Made by a program: the position numbers and the translations under genes. The notes under the pieces were generated by a model that was given only the letters and a program-made list of their open reading frames with translations, had not been told where the DNA came from and made no database searches. A stretch of DNA of 5,361 nucleotides from Candidatus Krumholzibacteriia bacterium (GTDB taxonomy: Bacteria; Krumholzibacteriota; Krumholzibacteriia; LZORAL124-64-63), in NCBI GenBank assembly GCA_030632925.1, contig DAOVTU010000264.1, forward strand, positions 1-5,361, given 5' to 3'. Each line of letters starts with the position of its first letter. Position 1 is the stretch's first letter. Shown piece after piece: positions 1-5,361 of this stretch.

Positions 1-301
1 AGTCGGGCGACGTCAGCAGCATGTTCATTTCGTGGTACGCCATCGCATCGATATTGCGCGCACGGCCATAACGCCGGCTCGGGTCCGTCAACAGGTTGCT
101 GTTAAGGCCTTCGAACTTGATCAGGACCTGGCCTGAAGAAGCGTAAATGGGCGTCATCGTCTTGATGGCGATGCCGGCCATGGACAGGCACAGTATAAAT
201 GGCACAAAGAACAGCATCTTGCGGCGCCAGAAAGCCCTCACCAGGCTCATGGGATCGAAGGCACCGCCACCAGATTCTTGTTCATCCAAAAAGGGATCCA
301 T
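1..301 (-). CDS. Wzz/GumC-type polysaccharide chain-length determinant, N-terminal part (continues past window edge)
   Basis: An open frame of 100 codons runs from the ATG at 301 to the window edge without a stop, so only the N-terminus is visible. It starts with an acidic, glycine-rich cytoplasmic stretch, then FDPMSLVRAFWRRK at residues 15-28, then a hydrophobic segment at about 29-49 ending in the motif PIYASSGQVLIKF (51-63). A short cytoplasmic tail, one membrane helix and then a Y-A-S-[ST]-x-x-[IVL]-[IVL]-[IVL] beta strand is the usual opening of Wzz/GumC polysaccharide co-polymerases. These inner-membrane proteins control chain length or export of O-antigen, capsule or exopolysaccharide. 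The start is supported by AAGGAGA at 311-317, about 10 bases upstream. The gene lies 20 bases downstream of sppA and is probably co-transcribed with it. Whether a C-terminal tyrosine-kinase domain follows cannot be seen. Assignment rests on the N-terminus alone, so it is moderate. Confidence 0.72.
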   Translation of the reverse strand, partial: MDPFLDEQESGGGAFDPMSLVRAFWRRKMLFFVPFILCLSMAGIAIKTMTPIYASSGQVLIKFEGLNSNLLTDPSRRYGRARNIDAMAYHEMNMLLTSPD

Positions 302-317
302 GCCCGCAATTCTCCTT
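302..317 (-). promoter_or_regulatory. Ribosome binding site of the Wzz-like gene
   Basis: AAGGAGA on the minus strand lies 9-10 bases before the ATG at 301, inside the 20-base gap after sppA. It is a strong Shine-Dalgarno match with slightly long spacing and supports the chosen start. Confidence 0.6.
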
Positions 318-321
318 CGTA

Positions 322-2103
322 TCAGTTCAGGTTGATCCAGAAAGGCATCATGGCCACTGGTCGGCCATCCAACAGGGACACGGCGGCCAAAGTTCCATCG
401 CGGCGCAGGGATTCCAACACCGTCGGCACCGGCGCGATGCCGGCAGCGTGCTGGGACCCCAGGAGAATATCAGTCGGGAACATGGAAGCTGCCAAATGGG
501 CCATCACGCCGTTTTCACGCAGGCTTTTGACCAGCATGCGTTCAAACAGGGTGAGCTCTTCCGAGAAGCTGACCAGGCTGACTTTGTCTTCGGGCTGCAG
601 GCCCATCATCCATTTGGCCGAATCGATGGCGCGGCGCAGGCCACCCAGTTCATCGACCAAACCGTGCTCGAGGCCCTGCCGGCCGGTCCAGACCCGGCCC
701 TGGGCCACGGCGTGCACCTCGTCGCGGGTCATGTCGCGGCCGTCGGCCACCTTGGCCAGGAAGCGCTCATAGAAGTTGTCCATCTGGGTCTGGAACAGTT
801 CGCGCTGGGTATCGGTAAACGTGCCCTCGTCGCTGAACAGCAGGGCGTTGGCGCCACGGGTGATGAACTCGCGATTGACGCCGATTTTTTCGTACATCTT
901 GGTGCGGCTCATTTTACCGGCGTATACGCCAATCGAGCCGGTCAGAGTACTGGGGTCGGCAAAGATCGAGTCGCCCAGGCAGGCGATATAATAACCACCG
1001 CTGGCGGCCATGCCACTCATCGAAACGATCACCGGCTTTTTGACCTGCAGCTTGCGGATCTCGTTCCAGACCAGATCGCTGGCCAAGGCGCTGCCGCCCG
1101 GGCTGTCGATGCGCAGGATCACGGCGTCCACTTCGTCATCATCAGCCACCGAGCTCAGTTGTTCGGTGATCGTCTCGCTGCCGGCAATCTGGCCCTGGAA
1201 ACGGTCAAAGTGGCTGCTGCCAGGCATGATCACACCCGAAACATGGACAATGGCCACGGTGTGGGTGGTTTTGCCCTTCTTGGGCGGCGACAGTTGGTAA
1301 TCTCCGAGAGAGGTCACGTCGTCTTCGCCAAAGAGGTGCTCGAACATGTCGTCGTAATACATGGTGGTGTCGACCATGCCGGCGGCCAGGGCTGCCGGGG
1401 CGTCGAACATGCCGTGGTCGATCCAGCCTTCAACCACGTCCTCGTCGACCTCACGGCTGGTGGCCATCATCTCCACCAGTGCCTCATAACGATCGTCCAC
1501 AATGGAGGTGATCATTTCGCGGTTGGCCGCACTGGCCGAGGCGCGGGTCATGCGCTCGGGTGCTGATTTGTAGGCCCCCACGTGCACGAAATCCGCCTCC
1601 ATGCCCAATTTGTCGAGGGTATCTTTCATGAACGACATCTCGGCCGAGATGCCCAGCACCATGATGTTTGCCTCAGGTGAGACAACCACCTGGTCGGCCA
1701 AAGAAGCCAGGGCGTATTCGCGAGTGCCCGCAGCGTCGATATAGGCGATCACGGGCTTGCCGGATTCCTTGAAATTTTCAACGGCGGTCCGGATTTCGTC
1801 CACCTTGGCCCAATCGGTGGCCAGAGAACGCATGTCCATGACCATGGCGGTGATGCGGTCATCATCGGCAGCCCGGTAAAGGGTGAACAGCAATTCGCTC
1901 GTGGTCAGAGACCCACCACCCTGCACCTGGCCCCAGAAAGAGGAATCGCGCTCTTCGGCGTAGTTTCCGGCCACTTCCCAAACCAGAACGCCTCCGTCAA
2001 CGGAGACCGTCTGCTCCAGATTGCTGAAGGTGTACCACATCATCCCAAAACCGCCGCCGATGAACACAGCGACGATGGCGAACACGATCCAGAATTTCTT
2101 CAT
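322..2103 (-). CDS. sppA: Signal peptide peptidase SppA, long (67K) type, S49 family
   Basis: The product is 593 residues, close to the tandem-domain SppA of E. coli (618). SppA is an inner-membrane serine protease with a Ser/Lys dyad that degrades signal peptides after their release. Residues 4-26 form one hydrophobic membrane anchor. The N-terminal S49 repeat holds the general-base lysine in GAYKSAPE (K179), matching GTYKSAVE in E. coli. The C-terminal repeat holds RIDSPGGSA (331-339), the nucleophile in SGMAASGGYY (S368) and DPSTLTGSIGV (383-393). Both catalytic residues are therefore present, followed by the GLVDELGGL motif (481-489). The frame stays open upstream to 2235, but that part overlaps the ligase gene. 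The ATG at 2103 gives a proper MKKF membrane-anchor start and has TAGGA 8 bases upstream, so it is preferred. The ligase stop is 10 bases upstream and the Wzz-like gene 20 bases downstream, indicating an operon. Confidence 0.95.
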   Translation of the reverse strand: MKKFWIVFAIVAVFIGGGFGMMWYTFSNLEQTVSVDGGVLVWEVAGNYAEERDSSFWGQVQGGGSLTTSELLFTLYRAADDDRITAMVMDMRSLATDWAKVDEIRTAVENFKESGKPVIAYIDAAGTREYALASLADQVVVSPEANIMVLGISAEMSFMKDTLDKLGMEADFVHVGAYKSAPERMTRASASAANREMITSIVDDRYEALVEMMATSREVDEDVVEGWIDHGMFDAPAALAAGMVDTTMYYDDMFEHLFGEDDVTSLGDYQLSPPKKGKTTHTVAIVHVSGVIMPGSSHFDRFQGQIAGSETITEQLSSVADDDEVDAVILRIDSPGGSALASDLVWNEIRKLQVKKPVIVSMSGMAASGGYYIACLGDSIFADPSTLTGSIGVYAGKMSRTKMYEKIGVNREFITRGANALLFSDEGTFTDTQRELFQTQMDNFYERFLAKVADGRDMTRDEVHAVAQGRVWTGRQGLEHGLVDELGGLRRAIDSAKWMMGLQPEDKVSLVSFSEELTLFERMLVKSLRENGVMAHLAASMFPTDILLGSQHAAGIAPVPTVLESLRRDGTLAAVSLLDGRPVAMMPFWINLN

Positions 2104-2116
2104 TTTCAGATTCCTA
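2104..2116 (-). promoter_or_regulatory. Ribosome binding site of sppA overlapping the ligase stop codon
   Basis: The minus strand reads TAGGA followed by 8 bases and the sppA ATG. The TAG is the ligase stop codon, so ribosomes finishing the ligase end on the sppA binding site. This layout is typical of translational coupling; coupling itself is inferred. Confidence 0.6.
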
Positions 2117-4429
2117 ACTTCGGCAATAGGCCGCCAGGGCTTGGGCCGCACGATCGATTTTGCGGAACACGGGAATACCCGCCCGCTCGATGAGTCGGCA
2201 CATGGGGTCGTATATCCTACCGGAATCGACCACAACTACGGCAGGTTTAGCGGAACCCGCAATAATGTCAACCATGAGACGGGGTTGCGAGCCCTCGGCC
2301 TCCAGGTTTTCGCGGTGAAATCCCGCCGTGCTGAGGGGCAAATTGTTCAAGGACGGAGTCACGGGCACTGATGACAAAATGGCCACATCAACGGCCGGAC
2401 AGGCCAGGATCGCTTCGCAACTGTCACAAAAGGCCTGCGTACCCGTCATTGGCGTGCAATCGATGGGATTGGTGCGGTGGGCAAAGCCCGGCAGGATTTC
2501 ATCCAGACGGGCCTGGGTTTCGGCATCAAACACCGCCAGTTCCAGCCCTTCCAGCCGATCTGTCACGGTCGAACATTCAAAGCCGGCGTTGCTGATGATT
2601 CCAGTTCTCACCCCTTGGGGCACCCTGCCGGCGAGCAGGGTGAAGGTCTTGATCAGATCCTCGAACTCGTCCAGGGATTCGGCCACCGTCGCACCGGCGC
2701 TTTGCAGACAGGCACGGGCCACGGCGTAGTCCCCCGCCAGGCTGGCGGTGTGGCTGGCTGCAGCCTGGGCACCGAGAGCCGTCTTGCCCGCCTTATAAAT
2801 GATCACCCGCTTGCCGAGCTCATTTGCCCGACGGCATTCGGCCAGGAACCGGTCGCCATCACCGGGCTTGAATCCTTCCACATAGCACGCTATGACATCA
2901 ACTTCCGGCACTTTGTTAAAGTGACACAGGAAGTCCGCCACAGTGAGATCCATCTGGTTGCCAAAGCTGATGCTGGCCCGCGGTTGGATCACGCCATCGT
3001 AGTTGCTGGCGAAGGTCACGAGGTAGGCGCCGGACTGGCTGACGACCGCCAGATTTTCTCCCCGACCGGGATTGAAGGGCAGTTTGTATTCCGGCAGGAA
3101 GAAGGTGTTGTAGTTGTCGCGGCTGACGATGCCGAGGCAATTGCCTCCCACCATGACCGGTCCGCTTTCGGTTCGGCGATGCCCTCTCTTAAGGGTCTCT
3201 TCGATTGCCGTGGCCAAATCCGTCTCGCCGCTTTCCGCAAATCCACCAGGAATCAGAATGATACTGGCCGCCTGATCGGACTCAACCAAAGCCTCGATGG
3301 CATCCACTGCGCCTTGGGCCGGAATGGCGACCACGGCCAGGTCGCATTTTTCTGGCAGTGACGCCACATCGGGGAAGCAAGGCACGCCTGAAATCTCGGT
3401 TTCCCGCTGATGCACCACATAGAGTCGGTCCCGGGCTATCCCCTCGGATTTGAGCAGGTTATCCAGGATGACACGCCCAGGATTAGCCCCCTTGGCGCTG
3501 ACGCCCATGACTACGGCACTGCGCGGCTGCAGCAAGTTGTTGATTCTTGCCGCTGGCCGAATCACCGTCTCCCACTTGCGTCGGCTAACCAGACCAACTC
3601 CATCGAGTGCCACCAGACCACCCTCGCTGGCCACTGCCGGATTAATCTCGATCTCCTCCACCGTGAAAGGCGATTCTCCCGCCGGCCCACAGTGTTGGCC
3701 CACTTTTGCCAAACTGATCACGCCCTGTACCAGATTTTCCAGCTTCATCGGCGCCGTGGCGTACAATCGCGAGGGCATACAGAGCAGCTTCAGCATCGGG
3801 TGGGTTGTCAAACCCACTCGCACATCTTCAGGTGTCAGTCCATTGGCAGGAAAAATAACCGTGCTGCCGGATGTAACAGAGCCCGCGCCACCCTTGCCGT
3901 ACCATTCGGTCAGGGTGCCACCTATGCCTACGACAACACAGGGCCCAAAGGCAGGATCCTGCCGCAGGCTTAAAAGCACTTCCTGCCCAGGGCGATTAGC
4001 CTCGTGAGGCACAAAAGCCCCGGCCATGATGCCTTCGACCGCTTCACCGAGGCCATCAGCCCGCAAACGACTGGCCATATCGACCGCTGCGGCCACCAAC
4101 TGCGACTCCGGATCAGCAGATCCATCGAGCCGCAGCACCTTGACACCACCGACGTCCGTCTTGTGCAGAATATTTCGACCGACGACCTTCAGCAGTAACC
4201 GTCCTTCCTGGTCGGCTAAAGCCGCGGCCTCGGTGGCCCACTGGCGGCAACCTTCGTCTCCGGAAACCACTGACCACATCGAAGCCGGACAATGTGCGAC
4301 ACCGGCCAAGTCCATCAACGCGTACATCTCGACTTCGTGGAGCCTGTACCCGGCTTCTGAAATTCCGTTTGCTTTGTCCTGGGAAAGAATCTGCTCGAGA
4401 TAAGTGTCGATAAGCTTGAGGTCCAACAC
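2114..4429 (-). CDS. ADP-forming acyl-CoA (acetate-CoA) ligase, fused with ATP-grasp domain first
   Basis: The product is 771 residues from a GTG start. Enzymes of this NDP-forming acyl-CoA synthetase family interconvert acyl-CoA + ADP + Pi with acid + ATP + CoA through phosphohistidine. The N-terminal part (about 18-290) is the ATP-grasp (beta) unit, with LLLKVVGRNILHKTDVGGV (78-96), GVGIGGTLTEW (167-176; catalytic-loop region) and VEEIEINPAV (257-266; metal-binding E and N). A CoA-binding Rossmann domain follows (about 296-435), including SAVVMGVSAKGANPG and GGNCLGIVS (428-436). Two flavodoxin-like CoA-ligase domains (about 455-600 and 605-770) complete it, the first with SQSGAYL (464-470) and AAASHTASLAG (556-566). 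H560 is the expected phosphohistidine; H89 may be the second one known from archaeal enzymes. The third-domain motif usually NAGGPG reads NAGFEC (614-619). Acetate is the common substrate, but sequence cannot fix it. The frame is open to 4627, but that extension crosses a terminator hairpin; GTG at 4429 has AAGGAAGG just upstream. TTG at 4426 is an alternative start. Confidence 0.9.
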   Translation of the reverse strand: MLDLKLIDTYLEQILSQDKANGISEAGYRLHEVEMYALMDLAGVAHCPASMWSVVSGDEGCRQWATEAAALADQEGRLLLKVVGRNILHKTDVGGVKVLRLDGSADPESQLVAAAVDMASRLRADGLGEAVEGIMAGAFVPHEANRPGQEVLLSLRQDPAFGPCVVVGIGGTLTEWYGKGGAGSVTSGSTVIFPANGLTPEDVRVGLTTHPMLKLLCMPSRLYATAPMKLENLVQGVISLAKVGQHCGPAGESPFTVEEIEINPAVASEGGLVALDGVGLVSRRKWETVIRPAARINNLLQPRSAVVMGVSAKGANPGRVILDNLLKSEGIARDRLYVVHQRETEISGVPCFPDVASLPEKCDLAVVAIPAQGAVDAIEALVESDQAASIILIPGGFAESGETDLATAIEETLKRGHRRTESGPVMVGGNCLGIVSRDNYNTFFLPEYKLPFNPGRGENLAVVSQSGAYLVTFASNYDGVIQPRASISFGNQMDLTVADFLCHFNKVPEVDVIACYVEGFKPGDGDRFLAECRRANELGKRVIIYKAGKTALGAQAAASHTASLAGDYAVARACLQSAGATVAESLDEFEDLIKTFTLLAGRVPQGVRTGIISNAGFECSTVTDRLEGLELAVFDAETQARLDEILPGFAHRTNPIDCTPMTGTQAFCDSCEAILACPAVDVAILSSVPVTPSLNNLPLSTAGFHRENLEAEGSQPRLMVDIIAGSAKPAVVVVDSGRIYDPMCRLIERAGIPVFRKIDRAAQALAAYCRS

Positions 4430-4443
4430 GCCAAACCTTCCTT
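4430..4443 (-). promoter_or_regulatory. Ribosome binding site that decides the GTG start of the acyl-CoA ligase
   Basis: The minus strand reads AAGGAAGG followed by TTTGGC and then GTG. The AAGGA core sits 9 bases from the GTG. The upstream ATG candidates, near 4615 and 4627, lie between two terminators and have no comparable purine run. Protein similarity to the family also begins only after this GTG. Confidence 0.7.
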
Positions 4444-4541
4444 GTTGCGAGGCGCTTGCCGCAGCGGTTCCCCCTGAACCTGCCTGCCGATAGCCGGATT
4501 TGTGATACCAAAGATAGGGCAGTGCAAGACACCATCCCAAC
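4430..4541 (-). promoter_or_regulatory. Leader/probable promoter region of the ligase-sppA-wzz unit
   Basis: This is the only non-coding stretch between the last rRNA terminator and the ligase start, so the promoter of the three-gene unit should lie here or slightly upstream if both terminators work. No convincing -35/-10 pair was found: TTGCAC (4522-4527, minus) could be a -35, but no good TATAAT-like hexamer is correctly spaced. Placement is by exclusion, not by motif. Confidence 0.3.
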
Positions 4542-4583
4542 AAAAAAGCCCGCCTGCCAGGACTAAATTCCGGGTTGCGGGCT
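4542..4583 (-). terminator. Second rho-independent terminator downstream of 5S rRNA
   Basis: On the minus strand AGCCCGC (4577-4583) pairs with GCGGGCT (4547-4553), with a 23-base loop, and is followed by a run of six T (4542-4547, its first base shared with the stem). The stem is 7 bp and GC-rich; the large loop weakens it compared with the first terminator. It lies inside the open reading extension upstream of the ligase GTG and argues that this extension is not coding. Confidence 0.6.
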
Positions 4584-4620
4584 GCACCAATTCGTCGTTT
4601 TAGGGATGTTTCCATACTAG

Positions 4621-4661
4621 CAGACAAAAAGAAAGCCCCTGACCTATTGGTCAGGGGCTTT
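4621..4661 (-). terminator. Primary rho-independent terminator of the rRNA operon
   Basis: A perfect 13-bp inverted repeat (4632-4644 with 4649-4661) with a 4-base loop (4645-4648) has the core GCCCCTGACC/GGTCAGGGGC. On the minus strand it is followed by TTTCTTTTTG. It begins about 6 bases after the 5S 3' end, the usual place for an rrn terminator. On the plus strand the hairpin is followed by only three T, so it is directional. Confidence 0.93.
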
Positions 4662-4667
4662 GGATAA

Positions 4668-4783
4668 TTCGGCGGTTACCTACTCTCCCACAGGGGCAAC
4701 CCTGCAGTACCATCGGCGCAACGCGGTTTCACTACTGTGTTCGGAATGGGAACAGGTGGTGCCCACGCGCTATCGCCGCCGAA
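4668..4783 (-). rRNA. rrf: 5S ribosomal RNA, complete
   Basis: About 116 bases read on the minus strand as a standard bacterial 5S rRNA. The ends pair as helix I (TTCGGCGG at 4776-4783 with CCGCCGAA at 4668-4675). Internal conserved pieces include ATAGCGC, CACCTG, CCCATTCCGAACACAG, GTGAAAC, GCGCCGATGGTA and GAGAGTAGG in the expected order. It follows the 23S gene after about 120 bases and is followed by a strong terminator, so it closes the rrn operon. The exact ends may be off by one to three bases. Confidence 0.95.
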
Positions 4784-4789
4784 AGACCT

Positions 4790-4816
4790 ATCCGTTCGCG
4801 TCCCCGCGTCACGGAT
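4790..4816 (-). other. Hairpin just upstream of the 5S 5' end in the spacer
   Basis: ATCCGT (4811-4816, minus sense) pairs with ACGGAT (4790-4795), with an inner GCG/CGC pairing around a GGGA loop. It lies 7 bases before helix I of 5S and could be a processing structure for 5S release. No U-run follows it, so it is not a terminator. Confidence 0.4.
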
Positions 4817-4881
4817 GTCGTCCTTGGACAACTGAATATGGAGAGTAGTTCTTGAGACGCACATCACAACGTCTGAAATCG

Positions 4882-4899
4882 TTCTTTCCGAAGAAAGAA
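4882..4899 (-). other. UUCG-capped hairpin just after the 23S 3' end
   Basis: On the minus strand TTCTTTC, TTCG, GAAAGAA form a 7-bp stem with a stable UUCG-type tetraloop, six bases beyond the inferred 23S 3' end. It may mark or protect the pre-rRNA 3' side. The role is inferred from position only. Confidence 0.45.
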
Positions 4900-4904
4900 A
4901 GAGA

Positions 4905-5361
4905 ATGATTAAGCCTCACGGCTTATTAGTACCGGTCGGCTGAGCACATCGCTGCACTTACACCTCCGGCCTATCAACGAGGTCGTCTTCCTCGAGCCTT
5001 GAGGGGAATTAAATTCCCGGGAGTTCTTATCTCAGGAGGGGCTTCACGCTTATATGCTTTCAGCGTTTATCCCTGCCGTACGTAGCTACCCTGCGATGCC
5101 ACGGGCGTGACAACAGGTACACTAGAGGTACGTCCATTCCGGTCCTCTCGTACTAGGAACAGGTTCCTTCAAAACTCCAACGCCCACAACAGATAGGGAC
5201 CGAACTGTCTCACGACGTTCTAAACCCAGCTCGCGTACCACTTTAATTGGCGAACAGCAAAACCCTTGGCCACTTCTTAAGCCCCAAGCTGTGTGTAGCC
5301 TACAACGAGGCGGCAAACCTCCCCGTCTATGTGGACTCTTGGGGGAGATAAGCCTGTTATC
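4905..5361 (-). rRNA. rrl: 23S ribosomal RNA, 3' part (5' part beyond window edge)
   Basis: The minus strand gives the last ~457 bases of a bacterial 23S rRNA, beginning at the equivalent of E. coli G2447 (GATAACAGGC at the edge) and ending near GCCGTGAGGCTTAATC. Landmarks are the A-loop CTGTTCGCC (about 5250-5258), the stretch GTGGTACGCGAGCTGGGTTT, AGAACGTCGTGAGACAGTTC and the sarcin-ricin loop AGTACGAGAGGACCGGAATG (5135-5154). These are normal. In contrast, positions 5259-5328 (E. coli about 2549-2480), which cover one side of the peptidyl-transferase ring, depart from near-universal sequence at about 15 sites; see findings. The 3' end is placed by analogy with E. coli and may shift by a few bases. 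Confidence 0.95.

Larger units (their letters stand above)
4784..4904 (-). other. 23S-5S internal transcribed spacer, no tRNA
   Basis: About 121 bases separate the inferred 23S 3' end from the 5S 5' end. No tRNA-like cloverleaf or GTTCGA-type T-loop was seen. The spacer contains two small hairpins, listed separately, that flank the mature ends and may be part of pre-rRNA processing. Confidence 0.8.

Noticed and set aside
199..1566. Long plus-strand open frame (455 codons) opposite sppA
   Set aside because: It is the antisense shadow of a clearly recognisable SppA with both catalytic residues; the translation is rich in H, G and A with no recognisable domain.
2104..2235. 44-residue upstream extension of SppA to 2235
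   Set aside because: It overlaps the ligase C-terminus in another frame; the MKKF start has a good ribosome binding site and a proper membrane anchor.
2477..3361. Plus-strand open frame of 294 codons opposite the ligase gene
   Set aside because: Shadow of the conserved ligase domains on the other strand; no family motif and no start signal that stands out.
4519..4541. Sigma-54-like promoter (GG at -24, TTGCA at -12, minus strand)
   Set aside because: The GG-to-GC spacing fits, but the -24 element otherwise matches poorly (GGGATGG against TGGCACG). One such match in this much sequence is expected by chance.
4430..4627. 66-residue N-terminal extension of the ligase to an ATG at 4627
   Set aside because: It spans the second terminator hairpin, has composition unlike a protein domain, and the GTG at 4429 has a strong ribosome binding site where family similarity begins.
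4676..4867. Small minus-strand open frame of 63 codons, and similar frames at 4660-4848 (plus) and 5122-5316 (minus)
   Set aside because: They lie within 5S rRNA, the spacer or 23S rRNA; database proteins from such frames are usual misannotations.
4784..4904. tRNA gene in the 23S-5S spacer
   Set aside because: No acceptor stem, T-loop or anticodon arm could be assembled; only two short hairpins are present.
1..5361. CRISPR array, insertion sequence or attachment site
   Set aside because: No regularly spaced direct repeats, transposase or terminal inverted repeats were seen on either strand.

Overview
The window reads almost entirely on the minus strand. From the right edge leftward, in the direction of transcription, it holds the 3' part of a 23S rRNA gene, a complete 5S rRNA gene, two successive rho-independent terminators, and then a tightly packed run of three protein genes. 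These are a fused ADP-forming acyl-CoA (acetate-CoA) ligase, the signal peptide peptidase SppA, and the N-terminal 100 residues of a Wzz/GumC-type polysaccharide chain-length protein that continues beyond base 1.

The organism is a bacterium, and most likely Gram-negative: it has a long tandem-domain SppA and a Wzz-like protein, bacterial 23S and 5S sequences, and moderately GC-rich coding DNA. The genes do not decide the phylum. A deltaproteobacterial-type lineage or an uncultured relative of the FCB group would both fit, but that is a guess.

The rRNA part (about 4668-5361) is the distal end of an rrn operon. The 23S-5S spacer is about 120 bases, carries no tRNA and has two small hairpins. 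A perfect 13-bp hairpin with a U-rich tail follows the 5S gene, and a second GC-rich hairpin with six U lies about 40 bases further on. The protein genes (1-4429) look like one transcription unit: gaps are 10 and 20 bases, and the sppA ribosome binding site overlaps the ligase stop codon. The ligase would interconvert acyl-CoA and acid with ATP synthesis or use. SppA would degrade cleaved signal peptides in the inner membrane. The Wzz-like protein would take part in polysaccharide assembly at the same membrane. No shared pathway is apparent.

The oddest signal is in the 23S gene. Within about 70 bases covering the peptidyl-transferase region (E. coli positions about 2480-2549), roughly 15 nearly invariant positions are changed, mostly by transversion, including A2503 and C2507. 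The sequence on either side of this block is normal. This is either an assembly or sequencing artefact, a decayed rRNA copy, or a genuinely aberrant ribosome; the first seems most likely. I see no new defence or mobile system in this window.
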